Assembly (NCBI GenBank): GCA_015066935.1
Contig: SVNK01000009.1
Location: 1 to 64,000, forward strand
DNA from: Ruminococcus sp.
Lineage (GTDB): Bacteria; Bacillota; Clostridia; Oscillospirales; Ruminococcaceae
DNA: 64,000 nucleotides
Reading direction: 5' to 3'
Of this stretch, positions 26,783 to 36,185 are shown in pieces. Each line of letters begins with the position of its first letter. The stretch's first letter is position 1. The notes beneath the pieces are model-generated. The model was given only the letters and a program-made list of their open reading frames with translations, made no database searches and was not told the origin of the DNA. The position numbers and the translations under genes are program-made.

Positions 26783-26887
26783 CTACAATATAAGGTCATT
26801 ACCCTTATCTGTGAGGGCTGTGTTAATCAGGATTACACTAAGTGAAAAACTCCCGTATCGTATAATTGACAGATACGGGAGTTTTTT
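26783..26887 (+). terminator. Double hairpin region ending in a strong terminator
   Basis: A nested stem (ACAGCCC...ATAAGG / CCTTAT...GGGCTGT, about 26783-26832) is followed by a rho-independent terminator with ACTCCCGTATC / GATACGGGAGT arms and a T run (26845-26887). The A run before it makes it usable from both sides, so it also ends the minus-strand DUF4340 operon. Confidence 0.75.
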
Positions 26888-26940
26888 ATGCCGTAACAGA
26901 AGAAACAGGGAATCTTCTTTGCGGCTGATGTTATTTTGTG

Positions 26941-28320
26941 TCAGACACCGGCAGCCTCAAGAAGCTGCTTATGGAAATCCTCAATTGAATTGAGTCCCTT
27001 GACTTTTGTTTTATCGGTGAGAGCACCGCAGTATTTGCTGTCGATAAAGGCATAATAATTACCGTCGCCGGCATCGGTGAGATGATGAGTCTTTGTAGTG
27101 CCGTCGGCGAGAGTGTATGAGACTTCGAGAATGGGATTTTCAAGCGGTGGAGCGATTGATGTATCAACGGCTGTGATTTTGAGAGTATTGAAGCTGTTGA
27201 AGAAGTTGCGGAAGGTGATGTTCATGCTGCCGTCGGAGAGATCAAGTTCCTTTCCGATGCATGAGGCCTTGTCTGCGTTTACATCCATGGTATACTTTTC
27301 GGTTTCTCCGCCTTCGAATGAGAATTCGAATTCCCTGACCTTGGTTATATCGGTAATAGGCATATAAAGAAGGAGGAAGTCAATCGGAGTGCAATTGATG
27401 AAATAAAGCTCTGATTTTGAGAATTTCATTACCTGACGGGAATTCATTTCCATTGCAAGAACGTATTCACCCTTCGGGTCGTAGTTTTCGTTGAATACAA
27501 ATGAACACTTTGTGCCGTCGGTACCGGTGATAACAGCTTCGGCAGTAGGTTTATCAAAGCCGTATTTTGAAAGGTCGGTAAGCTCGTCATCAAGCATGTT
27601 TTCGATAGAAGCGGAAAGACGTATGATATTTGAAACCATTGTTGAAACGCTTGTAACATCGAAGGTCAGCATATCGAATTTATCGGACATATACCATGTA
27701 TCGCCGTCCTTGTCATAGCTGACGCTGTAGGTTTGTTTTCCGTCACGTGTTACAGTGATATTCTCAATGCCGCGATTTCCGTAGGGGACGAAGTCCTTGG
27801 ACTTGAGCATCATTTTTTCTGCTTTGAGCACACTTCCGTTTATGGAGTTTACAGTGTAGATTTTTTCTTTTCCTTCAACGGTGATATAGTAGTAATCGTT
27901 TGTAGGACTTATGTCACCGACGTATATTTTATAACTGTCCGAATCGCTGTGGAGCGTAACGGTTTCAGGAGTATCGAGACCGTACTTTGCAGGTTCCGAG
28001 TTATCGAAGCTGTTGTCGGCGGTGAGGTCGGAAGTATATGTACACAGAAGCTGGAAATAGGTCTGGTCGAGAGGGAATTCTCCTCCCTCTGTAAGTGACC
28101 ATACACCTTCTTTGAGTTCTGCGGCATACCTGCCTTCATCACAATCGAATTCAATTTTGTTGATGCTTTCTGAGTCGAAACGGAGAAGATTGTAGTCAGC
28201 AATAATTTCTGCCTGTTTCTTGTCATCTTTTTCCTTGCTGTTTTTAAAACCTAAGAAAACTCCGACAGAAATGCCGGCTGCAGCAAAGACTGTAATAAGA
28301 GCGATAATCGGTTTATTCAT
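26941..28320 (-). CDS. DUF4340 domain protein of Gld-like ABC system
   Basis: A 459-residue protein with one N-terminal membrane segment (IIALITVFAAAGISVGVFLG) and a large extracytoplasmic part of repeated beta-rich DUF4340 units (DLTADNSFDNSEPAKYGLDTPE; SASIENMLDDELTDLSKYGFDKP), each containing a YGLD/YGFD-P motif. It is the last gene of a four-gene set; its ATG 28320 overlaps the stop of the GldG-like gene (TAATG). DUF4340 proteins commonly accompany GldG-like ABC systems; their substrate is unknown. Confidence 0.88.
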   Translation of the reverse strand: MNKPIIALITVFAAAGISVGVFLGFKNSKEKDDKKQAEIIADYNLLRFDSESINKIEFDCDEGRYAAELKEGVWSLTEGGEFPLDQTYFQLLCTYTSDLTADNSFDNSEPAKYGLDTPETVTLHSDSDSYKIYVGDISPTNDYYYITVEGKEKIYTVNSINGSVLKAEKMMLKSKDFVPYGNRGIENITVTRDGKQTYSVSYDKDGDTWYMSDKFDMLTFDVTSVSTMVSNIIRLSASIENMLDDELTDLSKYGFDKPTAEAVITGTDGTKCSFVFNENYDPKGEYVLAMEMNSRQVMKFSKSELYFINCTPIDFLLLYMPITDITKVREFEFSFEGGETEKYTMDVNADKASCIGKELDLSDGSMNITFRNFFNSFNTLKITAVDTSIAPPLENPILEVSYTLADGTTKTHHLTDAGDGNYYAFIDSKYCGALTDKTKVKGLNSIEDFHKQLLEAAGV

Positions 28321-29852
28321 TATGCGTGTCTCCTCTTGAGCCATACGATGATGCCGAATACGATAATAGCGATGGGGAGGGCAGATGTATAAGTCATAAC
28401 CCTTTTAGCGTCGGAAGCGTCTGCGAATTCCATTGTGTCATAGGAATTAGACTTATTTCCGATACCCATATCAACATCTATATCCTTGAGCCATGTATTT
28501 GACATGGTTGCAAGCAGGTTTGTACCTGAAATGTAAGGATGAACGTACTGGGTTTTCTGAACATCATCATAGATTATCATTGAATCGTCGATCATATCGG
28601 CAGAACCGATAGTGAAAAGCTTGCCGCCTGTTGACTTGTTATAGGAATAGAAGCCGAAATCAAGCTGGACGTTGTTGAGCTGTTCATTTGCAATAACAGC
28701 AGTATCTGTGTCGCCGCCCATAGCAGTACTTCTTGTTGAATACTTTTCGTTTGTGTTCATAATGTTGCGGACAATTGAAGAAACTTCGAAATTTCCGGTG
28801 TTTTCGAACTGGTTATCGGGAAGCTGAGTCATACTTCTTGCGTTTGAGATACCGGGGATACAGATGCCTGCGTTTACAGCGTAGTTTACATCGGTAGTGA
28901 GGTCCTCGGTAAATTCGTCTGTAGCGGGAGTATACTCAACACGGAAGAAGTGGGGGTCCTGAACGCCTTCGGTGTTTTCGAGCTGATTAAGAGGAGTGGA
29001 CTCGGCAACGATATTGTAATCCATTTCGATACCGAATTTACGGAGGATGTATTCAATATTCTTGAAGCGTCCGTTAGTGTCGCATGGCGGCAGAAGCATT
29101 GATACAGAACCGCCGTTATTGAGGTGGTCCATAAGGAGAGTTCTTTCAGCATCGGTGATGTCCTGCTGTGGAGCAACGAGGTAAATGATAGCAGTATTAT
29201 CGGGGATTCTGAGTTCCTTTGAAAGGTCGATATTCTTGACGTCGTAGTTGTTGGCTTTTACGGTATTTGCAAAGACTGTATAGCTTTCTTCGACAGCTTT
29301 TTCACCGTGACCCTGCATGAAGTAGATTGTCGGGAGAGTACCGCTTGTACAGGTCTTTACAGCGCCTGCGATAAGCTCCTCACCGGCGTACTCGATGATA
29401 CCTTCCGCTGTTGTCTGGAAAATCTTATCATGGCTGATACGCTTGATGATGTCGCCGCATTTAACGAAAACGTCACCTGCTTCGAGTCTGAGAACGCCTG
29501 AGGGGTTGAGAGTTTTAGCATATTCTGGTTTAGCATCGGGGTTGAAGCATGTGAGAGTGATGTTGTCACGCTCTTCAAGCTGTGTGAGAGTGTGGTAGAG
29601 AGCAAGGTATTCCGGTGCAGTTTTAAGACCTTCGATATCCTCCATAAGGAAGAAAACCTCGATCTGCTTGTCAGATGTTTCGTCGAGAAGCTTTGATGTA
29701 ATGGGATTGAGGGTGTACTTTTTTGCGGGAGTCATATCGTACACCTTGTCCTTATAACCGACAATAAGGTTGATAGGGACGAAAACCACAAGAATGAGAG
29801 CTGCAATAATAAATGCAATAGCTCCGGAAAGGTTGAATTTTTTGTTTTTCAT
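28320..29852 (-). CDS. GldG-like ABC-system auxiliary protein
   Basis: A 510-residue protein with an N-terminal TM helix (about 10-32), a large extracytoplasmic domain of the GldG/ABC_transp_aux type (IYFMQGHGEKAVEESYTVFANTVKANNYDVKNIDL region; LVAPQQDITDAERTLLMDHLNNGGSVSMLLPP) and a C-terminal TM helix followed by a basic end (IVWLKRRHA). It lies between the permease (6-base gap) and the DUF4340 gene (1-base overlap). It is named after the gliding-motility accessory protein, but in firmicutes the family is not tied to gliding. Confidence 0.88.
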   Translation of the reverse strand: MKNKKFNLSGAIAFIIAALILVVFVPINLIVGYKDKVYDMTPAKKYTLNPITSKLLDETSDKQIEVFFLMEDIEGLKTAPEYLALYHTLTQLEERDNITLTCFNPDAKPEYAKTLNPSGVLRLEAGDVFVKCGDIIKRISHDKIFQTTAEGIIEYAGEELIAGAVKTCTSGTLPTIYFMQGHGEKAVEESYTVFANTVKANNYDVKNIDLSKELRIPDNTAIIYLVAPQQDITDAERTLLMDHLNNGGSVSMLLPPCDTNGRFKNIEYILRKFGIEMDYNIVAESTPLNQLENTEGVQDPHFFRVEYTPATDEFTEDLTTDVNYAVNAGICIPGISNARSMTQLPDNQFENTGNFEVSSIVRNIMNTNEKYSTRSTAMGGDTDTAVIANEQLNNVQLDFGFYSYNKSTGGKLFTIGSADMIDDSMIIYDDVQKTQYVHPYISGTNLLATMSNTWLKDIDVDMGIGNKSNSYDTMEFADASDAKRVMTYTSALPIAIIVFGIIVWLKRRHA

Positions 29853-29858
29853 AGAGAA

Positions 29859-30590
29859 TTACCCCCTGTTCCAGCGTTTTTTCTCAATGGAAATGTAGTT
29901 CCATGAGAGGAGAACGAGTATTGCCGAGAGGAAGAAAACGATGTCGGAAAGGCGGATAAAGCCCTGTGAGAAGTATGCGAATCTCGGCTGAGCCGCAAAT
30001 GCCATAAGAACTGACTGAAGCTTGGGATATTCTGAGATAAAGCCTGTATTTGCGAAATCGTCAAGGAACAGGAAACAGAACATTATAAGCTCACCGATGA
30101 TGGCAGCGATAATGGAGTTTTCAGTGAAGGACGAAATCAGCATTCCAAGGCAGATAAACATGGTTCCCCAGAGGAAGAAGCCGATGTAGGCGCAGATAAG
30201 CTGACTGTAGACCACAGATCCGTTTGCTTCGGTAATGATGGGGTAGATGAGAGTGCCTGCAAGCATGAAAGTGAATACAGTGATATTAGCGAAGAACTTT
30301 GCAAGAACTATTTTCAGTACGCTTACGGGTGATGACATCAGCAGAACTTCCGTACCGAACTTACGCTCATCCGCAAAAGTTCTCATAGTGAGGATCGGGA
30401 TGAGGAAGATGAAGTAGATTATGGCGTTGTAGAAGACGTCGGTAAACGAGAAATAGATAAAATGACCTGTTACGTCTGCGATTTTATTTACAATTGTGTA
30501 TGTAAAGAGAAGCAGGAACAGACCTGCGAGAGTATAAGCGAAGGGCGTGAAGAAAAATGATTGCAGCTCCTTCTTATAAATAGGAAACAT
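29859..30590 (-). CDS. ABC transporter permease, GldF-like
   Basis: A 243-residue ABC-2 type permease with six hydrophobic segments. The N-terminal YKKELQSFFFTPFAYTLAG and the RTFADERKFGTEVLLMSSPVS loop are typical of the ABC2_membrane_3/GldF group. It starts at ATG 30590, one base after the ATPase gene stop at 30592, so the two are translated together. It forms the membrane channel with the ATPase encoded upstream. Confidence 0.92.
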   Translation of the reverse strand: MFPIYKKELQSFFFTPFAYTLAGLFLLLFTYTIVNKIADVTGHFIYFSFTDVFYNAIIYFIFLIPILTMRTFADERKFGTEVLLMSSPVSVLKIVLAKFFANITVFTFMLAGTLIYPIITEANGSVVYSQLICAYIGFFLWGTMFICLGMLISSFTENSIIAAIIGELIMFCFLFLDDFANTGFISEYPKLQSVLMAFAAQPRFAYFSQGFIRLSDIVFFLSAILVLLSWNYISIEKKRWNRG

Positions 30591-30591
30591 A

Positions 30592-31614
30592 TTATTTTTC
30601 CTCCTTTTCTTCAGCGTTTTTGGTTTCCTTTTCGGAAATTATCTCATCAACGAGGTCGCTGAGGGAAGTTTTCTGAACAGGACGATTGATGAGTTCGATA
30701 AATACATTTTCAAGGTTAGGCTTATCGGTATAGATTTCCATGATTTTGACGCCTGCAGCGATAAGCTCGGCCATAAGCTCGTCCCTTACAGAATCGGATT
30801 CATCGGCAAGCTGTACAGTGAAGGAATAAATATCGCTGCCCTCGTCGGTGATATCGGTGATTTCACTGACACCCTTAGTAATTTCGATAATTGAAGCAGC
30901 CTTTGTTTTGCTGCCCTTGACTTTGAGATGAAGAACAAGGGAGGTTTTGAATGATTTTTCGAGATTTTCGATAGTATCAATAGCACGGATGTCGCCCTTA
31001 TTTATGATGACGACACGATCACAGACCTCACTTACTTCGCTGAGGATATGTGAGCTGAAGATTACAGAATGTTCTTTTTTGAGATCACGGATGATTTTTC
31101 TTACCTCCATGACCTGATTGGGGTCAAGACCTACAGTAGGCTCGTCGAGGATAAGGAATTTCGGGTTGCCGAGGAGAGCCTGAGCAAAGCCAACACGCTG
31201 CTTGTAACCTTTTGAAAGGTTACGGATGAGCTTGTGGCTGACATCGCTGATTTTAAGAAGTTCGGAAACTCTTTTGATTTCGCTCTTTTTTTCTGAAGCG
31301 GGGACTTTTTTAAGTCCTGCACAGAAAGAGAGGTACTCACTGACCTTCATATCGGGATATACAGGGGGGATTTCGGGAAGATAGCCGATATTCTTCTTAG
31401 CATTAACGGGGTCCTTGGTGATGTCGCAGCCGTATATGCTTACGGTTCCGCCTGACATGGGAAGATATCCTGCGATCATATTCATTGTGGTGGATTTACC
31501 TGCGCCGTTGGGGCCGAGGAATCCAAGAATCTCATTATCATTAATAGTAAAGCTTATGTTGTTTACAGCACGGTTGTTGCCGTAATACTTTGTCAGATTT
31601 TCTATTTTGATCAT
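30592..31614 (-). CDS. ABC transporter ATP-binding protein
   Basis: A 340-residue ATPase partner of the GldF-like permease. Walker A GPNGAGKST near 37, Q-loop region YLPEIPPVYPDM, signature LSKGYKQRVG near 135, Walker B FLILDEPTVGLD, and switch His in SSHILSEV. An extra C-terminal domain (about 230-340) is common in ABC-2 ATPases. The start is ATG 31614 after AAAGGAG; an upstream extension to 31665 has no ribosome site. Confidence 0.95.
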   Translation of the reverse strand: MIKIENLTKYYGNNRAVNNISFTINDNEILGFLGPNGAGKSTTMNMIAGYLPMSGGTVSIYGCDITKDPVNAKKNIGYLPEIPPVYPDMKVSEYLSFCAGLKKVPASEKKSEIKRVSELLKISDVSHKLIRNLSKGYKQRVGFAQALLGNPKFLILDEPTVGLDPNQVMEVRKIIRDLKKEHSVIFSSHILSEVSEVCDRVVIINKGDIRAIDTIENLEKSFKTSLVLHLKVKGSKTKAASIIEITKGVSEITDITDEGSDIYSFTVQLADESDSVRDELMAELIAAGVKIMEIYTDKPNLENVFIELINRPVQKTSLSDLVDEIISEKETKNAEEKEEK

Positions 31615-32180
31615 GAAAAAAACTCCTTTCATGGTGTATAGCGTCAACAAAAACAAAATGTTCATCAGTTGAAAATACTATCATGTTATTATCTCAAAAA
31701 AACATGAACGTGAGATTAACACAATATGAACAAAATGTTAATTCCGTGGCAGGTGTTGAATAAAAAATGTGTTGTTACTGCTAAATCTTATAATTTTGTT
31801 GTGTGCTTTTTGTGAAAGTTTATTGTAAATGCGATGAATATTTGTGTGACATATTAAAACAATTATAATATTAAATATTTGTTATTATTTTGTTTGCAAC
31901 TTAAAAAATGGTTTTGACAAAATGTACAAAAATCGGTTTGCGTATGTGTGCATTGCACCAAAAAAACTTCTACACTTCAATAAAAACCGTGAAACTGTTG
32001 ACAGAATCAAAAATGTAGAATATAATTATAAATGAAAATATGGGAATTGTGCGGCTTTTTATACTCTTTTTTACAATGCACGATTCACGAGTATTTTAAG
32101 TACACTATATAATAGTGTGCGATATTATTCATTTATTAACCATTTCATTATCAAAATTTTTATGAGAGGGGCAAATTCAA
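31615..32180. promoter_or_regulatory. Long AT-rich control region upstream of the GH48 gene
   Basis: A 566-base gap between divergent genes, very AT-rich, with no supported gene. It contains a separated inverted repeat ATTAACA (31715-31721) / TGTTAAT (31736-31742) that could be an operator, a consensus promoter at 31998-32026 and an AU-rich leader of about 150 bases ending in GAGAGGGG before ATG 32181. Confidence 0.6.
31998..32026 (+). promoter_or_regulatory. Consensus sigma-A promoter of the GH48 gene
   Basis: Perfect TTGACA (31998-32003), 17-base spacer, perfect TATAAT (32021-32026). This is the strongest promoter match in the window and fits the high expression expected for a GH48 cellulase. 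The predicted leader is about 150 bases. Confidence 0.85.
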
Positions 32181-34682
32181 ATGATAAGCAAAAAGAATAA
32201 GGCACTTGTAGCTGGTATTCTTGCAGCTGCAACATCTGCATCAGCAGTTATGCCGACAATCGGTTCAGCAGCAAATTCCTATGCTTCAGAAGGCGGCGCT
32301 AATAAGTCTTATGCAGCAATGTTCGAGTCTCTTTATGATGACGTTATGACTAACGGTGAAAAGAACGGTTACCTTAGCTCACAGAACAACGGCGGAGATT
32401 CATTCGGTATTCCTTACCACGCTGTAGAAACACTCGTTATCGAGGCTCCTGACTACGGTCATGAGACAACATCTGAGGCTATGTCCTACATCGCATGGAT
32501 TGCAGCTATGCACGATGTTCTCGTTGAAAAGGGTCAGATCAGCGGTTCTAATGACCTTGATAAGGCTTGGACAACCCTTGAGGCTATTATCCCCGGTTGG
32601 TCAAAGGCAACCTCTGATAAGCTCGAGTACGGCACAATCTGGGAGCAGGAGAGACTCAAGGCTGATACAGCTGAAGAAGGAGATCTTCCTGATGCATATC
32701 CTACAAGCCAGCCCGGCGTAGAGGCTATCAACCCTTACTACAGCATCTTTAAGTCTGCATACGGAAGTGACAACGGTTACTACCTCATGCACTGGCTCGC
32801 TGACGTTGATGACTGGTATGGCTTCGGCGGCGGCAATGGCAAGTTCACATTCATCAACACATTCCAGAGAGGTGAGCAGGAGTCTTGTTTCGAGACAGTT
32901 CCTCACCCCTGTATTGAAGACCTTAAGTACGGTAATACAGATAAGGAAGGCGATAACGGTAACGGAATCAAGGCTATCTTCAATGGTCTTAACAAGGTTC
33001 CTTCACAGTACTCCTTCACAAACGCTCCTGACGCTGAGGACCGTGCTATTCAGGCTATTTACTTTGCAAACAGATATGGCGTAAACACAGGTGAACTCTC
33101 TGCTCTCGCAGGTAAGATGGGTGACCAGTGCCGTAACGACATGTTCGATAAGTACTACAAGGCTATCGGTAAGGGCACAAAGATCACTGATTCTTCTGCT
33201 GGCGCAGGTACAGGTTCCAACAGCTCACAGCACTTCCTCATGGCTTGGTATACATCATGGGGCGGAGCTTACAAGGCTTCATATGGTAACTACGGTTGGG
33301 CATGGCAGATCGGATGCTCACACTCTCACCAGTTCTATCAGAATCCTCTCGCTGCTTACGCTCTTTGCTATGACAGCAAGATCAACGCTGGTATGAAGGC
33401 TAAGGACGCTACTTCCGACTACGAAGAGTCACTCAAGAGACAGCTCGAAATGTACCTCTGGCTCCAGTCTGTTGACGGTCCTTTCGCAGGTGGTTGTACA
33501 AACTCATGGAGAGGTCGTTACGAGACATATCCTTCTGGTCACGCAACATTCTATGATATGGCTTATGTTCCTCACCCTGTATATGCTGACCCCGGTTCCA
33601 ACCACTGGATCGGTAACCAGGTATGGTCAACACAGCGTCTCGCTGAGCTCTACTACGACGTTGTTACTAACGGCGATAAGTCAGGCGGCATGAAGGTTGG
33701 CGGTCTCTCAATCGAGGACGCTCTTGATGCACTTCTCAGCAGATGGATCGAATGGTTCGAGGAGAACACTAAGTTCGATTACACAGATCCTGAGACAGGT
33801 AAGTACATGTCTTATGCTATTCCTTCTAACCTCGACTGGGGTAAGGATGATACGGACTACACATGCACACCTGACACATGGACAGGTACATATGATCCCA
33901 ACGGCAACCAGAGCCTTACATGTAAGATCACTGGTTACGGTCAGGGAGATATCGGTTGTGTATCTTCACTCTGTAATACACTTATTTACTATGCTGCAGC
34001 TAAGGGCGTAGATTCTAAGTATGCTTACGAGGAAGGCTCATCAGTAGCTGAAAAGGGACTTTATCTTGCTAACCGTCTCCTCAGCATGCAGTGGGAAGGC
34101 GGCCGTGACGATATCGGTCTTGCTTACGAAGACTGCAACGGAAGCCTTAAGAGAGTATTCGAGCAGAAGGTTTATATTCCTGATTACTACAAGGGTGAAA
34201 TGCCTGACGGTTCTAAGCTTGAGCCCGGCGCTACATTCCTTTCAATCCGTGAGAGCTACAAGAAGGATCCTATGTTCCAGGAGCTCCAGGAAGTTTATGA
34301 GGCAACAGGCGAAACTGAGGATTACAAGTACAAGCTCCACAGATTCTGGCATATGGGTGACGCACTCATGTCCTACGGTGGAATGGCACTTCTCTATCCC
34401 GATGTTAAGCCTATTGGTGTTGAGCCTCCTACTCCCGATACTTCAGAGGGTACAACAGGTGGCACAGCTACTCTCTGGGGTGACGCTAACTGTGACGATA
34501 AGGTAAACCTTGCAGACGCAGTTCTTATCATGCAGAACAAGGCTAATCCTTCTAAGTACACCATCAAGGCTCAGGGCGAGCTCAACGGTGACGTTGATGA
34601 GAACGGTAACGGTCTCACAAATAAGGATGCTCTCAAGATTCAGCAGTTCATGCTCGGTCTTGTAGACTCCCTCGAGCCCTAA
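32181..34682 (+). CDS. GH48 reducing-end exoglucanase with C-terminal dockerin
   Basis: An 833-residue secreted processive cellulase, normally a major cellulosomal enzyme releasing cellobiose from chain ends. A signal peptide (about 1-30, GILAAATSASAVMPTIGSAA) is followed by the GH48 catalytic domain (about 38-745) with FGIPYHAVETLVIEAPDYGHE, which contains the glutamate corresponding to the family's proton donor. A short Pro/Thr linker (about 745-763) leads to a Ruminococcus-type dockerin (GDANCDDKVNLADAVLIMQ, then DVDENGNGLTNKDAL, about 765-833) with two calcium loops. Codon use is strikingly biased (CTC, GGT, AAG, GCT) compared with neighbours, suggesting high expression. The gene is monocistronic with its own promoter and terminator. 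Confidence 0.96.
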   Translation: MISKKNKALVAGILAAATSASAVMPTIGSAANSYASEGGANKSYAAMFESLYDDVMTNGEKNGYLSSQNNGGDSFGIPYHAVETLVIEAPDYGHETTSEAMSYIAWIAAMHDVLVEKGQISGSNDLDKAWTTLEAIIPGWSKATSDKLEYGTIWEQERLKADTAEEGDLPDAYPTSQPGVEAINPYYSIFKSAYGSDNGYYLMHWLADVDDWYGFGGGNGKFTFINTFQRGEQESCFETVPHPCIEDLKYGNTDKEGDNGNGIKAIFNGLNKVPSQYSFTNAPDAEDRAIQAIYFANRYGVNTGELSALAGKMGDQCRNDMFDKYYKAIGKGTKITDSSAGAGTGSNSSQHFLMAWYTSWGGAYKASYGNYGWAWQIGCSHSHQFYQNPLAAYALCYDSKINAGMKAKDATSDYEESLKRQLEMYLWLQSVDGPFAGGCTNSWRGRYETYPSGHATFYDMAYVPHPVYADPGSNHWIGNQVWSTQRLAELYYDVVTNGDKSGGMKVGGLSIEDALDALLSRWIEWFEENTKFDYTDPETGKYMSYAIPSNLDWGKDDTDYTCTPDTWTGTYDPNGNQSLTCKITGYGQGDIGCVSSLCNTLIYYAAAKGVDSKYAYEEGSSVAEKGLYLANRLLSMQWEGGRDDIGLAYEDCNGSLKRVFEQKVYIPDYYKGEMPDGSKLEPGATFLSIRESYKKDPMFQELQEVYEATGETEDYKYKLHRFWHMGDALMSYGGMALLYPDVKPIGVEPPTPDTSEGTTGGTATLWGDANCDDKVNLADAVLIMQNKANPSKYTIKAQGELNGDVDENGNGLTNKDALKIQQFMLGLVDSLEP

Positions 34683-34699
34683 GTTAAATAACAAAAATT

Positions 34700-34727
34700 A
34701 AGGGACGCTTATGCGTCCCTTTTTTTG
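34700..34727 (+). terminator. Terminator of the GH48 gene
   Basis: AAGGGACGC / GCGTCCCTT stem with a TTAT loop, followed by seven T. It overlaps the 3' end of the minus-strand M50 gene. Confidence 0.85.
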
Positions 34728-35302
34728 TTTGCACGAAATTTCGGTGAATCTGAAGCCGTAATGAGAAGCATGACCGAAACTATGAAAAACGGGAGAATCT
34801 CTGTGCCGACTAAAAAGCACGCAGCAAGCAATATTGCGGAAAGTCCGCATCTGAGAGCAAAGAGAATCGTCTCGGCAGACCGCTGAAAAACGGTCCCCTC
34901 AGTCAGAAGAGCGATTGCAGCACCGCCATCGAGTTGAGGATAGGGAAGAAGATTGTTTATCCCTGCCGCAAGATTAAGAAAAGCGGCAGTTCCGCAATGT
35001 CCCGTAAAGAATAAAATGGCGAAAATGGCTATATTCACAATCGGACCCGAAAGAAGTATTGTCAGAGTACGCCATATTGCTTCGCCTGATTGCTTTGAGG
35101 TTTCGATAACAATCCCGAATGCTGAGAATGTAACTGAATTAATGCGGTCTCTCATTGCACATATTGCAAGCAGATGTCCGAGTTCGTGCACGGCACATAC
35201 CGAATAGAAGCACTTGATTTCATCACAGCTGAAAAGCAGAAAAATCATTGCATTCATGGCAAGAAAAGAGAATTCGACTCTGATTCGTGGTCTGCAAATC
35301 AT
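34709..35302 (-). CDS. M50 site-2-type intramembrane metalloprotease (SpoIVFB-like)
   Basis: A 197-residue membrane protein. The zinc motif HELGH lies in the segment AVHELGHLLAICAM near 39, and the second metal-binding motif appears as NLLPYPQLDGG near 127, the order seen in SpoIVFB-type S2P proteases. About five to six TM segments. Its ATG overlaps the stop of the small upstream gene (4 bases). SpoIVFB cleaves pro-sigma-K in Bacillus; whether this protein does so is inferred only from family and gene pair. Confidence 0.85.
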   Translation of the reverse strand: MICRPRIRVEFSFLAMNAMIFLLFSCDEIKCFYSVCAVHELGHLLAICAMRDRINSVTFSAFGIVIETSKQSGEAIWRTLTILLSGPIVNIAIFAILFFTGHCGTAAFLNLAAGINNLLPYPQLDGGAAIALLTEGTVFQRSAETILFALRCGLSAILLAACFLVGTEILPFFIVSVMLLITASDSPKFRANKKRDA

Positions 35303-35568
35303 AGGAGTTTGAGGAGACCGTTTATCGGATTGCTGAAAAGTTCGTTTTCGGACTCTGAAAGAGTCGCAGTGTGATGCAGAAGCGACTCTACTTCATTCGG
35401 AAATTTAAAGTTGGCGAAAAAAAGTGCGGCTGCAAGTAATATGCAGACCACAGCCTGCATAGCTGCCGAGTCATCTGAACGGCATTTTCGGTCATATTTT
35501 TCGAGAAGAGCCTCGGTGCTGTCGGGATAAGCTTGTTCCTCGGTAGTAATATCGGTGTTTTCTTCCAT
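35299..35568 (-). CDS. Small single-pass membrane protein upstream of M50 protease
   Basis: An 89-residue protein with an acidic cytoplasmic N-terminus (MEENTDITTEEQ), one TM helix (VVCILLAAALFFANFKFP, about 40-57) and a short outer tail. The start is ATG 35568, 8 bases after GAAAGGA; ATG 35577 lies too close to the site. It overlaps the protease gene. The layout recalls the TM part of SpoIVFA, which binds SpoIVFB, but the LytM domain is missing, so this is only a structural analogy. Confidence 0.7.
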   Translation of the reverse strand: MEENTDITTEEQAYPDSTEALLEKYDRKCRSDDSAAMQAVVCILLAAALFFANFKFPNEVESLLHHTATLSESENELFSNPINGLLKLL

Positions 35569-35634
35569 ATTTCTCATCCTTTCGGTTTTGTCCCTACATA
35601 ATATGAGGAGATTCTGCTGAATATGCCATGAAGC

Positions 35635-35676
35635 AAAAAAAGCGACTGCCTGACAAAGTTGTCAGGTAATCGCTTT
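35635..35676 (-). terminator. Terminator of the queuosine operon
   Basis: Hairpin with CCTGAC/GTCAGG core and AGCGA/TCGCT base; on the minus strand it is followed by seven T. It lies about 15 bases past the queF stop. Confidence 0.8.
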
Positions 35677-35686
35677 TCTGCATTAT

Positions 35687-36184
35687 TCAGCGGTTGTTGA
35701 CTGTTTCGGGGTACATGTCGTGGTGGGAGAGTCTTTCCCAAGCAAGAGACTCCCATTTTGTTCCCGGGATGCCGTAGTTACAGTAAGGGTCGATGGAAAT
35801 TCCGCCGCGTGGGAGGAATTTTCCCCATACTTCGATATATTTTGGTTCCATAAGACGGATAAGGTCCTTCATGATGATATTTACGCAGTCCTCGTGGAAG
35901 TCGCCGTGGTTACGGAAGCTGAAAAGGTAGAGTTTAAGCGACTTGCTTTCGACCATTTTTTCGGCGGGAATGTATGAAATATAGATTGTAGCGAAGTCGG
36001 GCTGACCTGTAATCGGACAAAGGCTTGTGAATTCGGGACAGTTGAACTTCACGAAATAGTCGTTATCGGGATGTTTGTTGGGGAATGTTTCAAGCACCTC
36101 GGGGCTGTAATCCGAGGAATACACGGTATGCTGATTGCCAAGCAGACTGATTGAGCCTGTTTCGTTTTCCGTTCTTCCACTCAT
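35687..36184 (-). CDS. queF: NADPH-dependent preQ0 reductase
   Basis: QueF reduces 7-cyano-7-deazaguanine (preQ0) to preQ1, the last pathway step before tRNA insertion. This 165-residue protein is the short unimodular type. The catalytic Cys is in the segment [15 protein letters not shown] (about 55), followed by [21 protein letters not shown] with the conserved Glu, Ser and His. It starts at ATG 36184, one base after the queC stop at 36186, and is the last gene of the operon. Confidence 0.95.
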   Translation of the reverse strand: MSGRTENETGSISLLGNQHTVYSSDYSPEVLETFPNKHPDNDYFVKFNCPEFTSLCPITGQPDFATIYISYIPAEKMVESKSLKLYLFSFRNHGDFHEDCVNIIMKDLIRLMEPKYIEVWGKFLPRGGISIDPYCNYGIPGTKWESLAWERLSHHDMYPETVNNR

Positions 36185-36185
36185 T

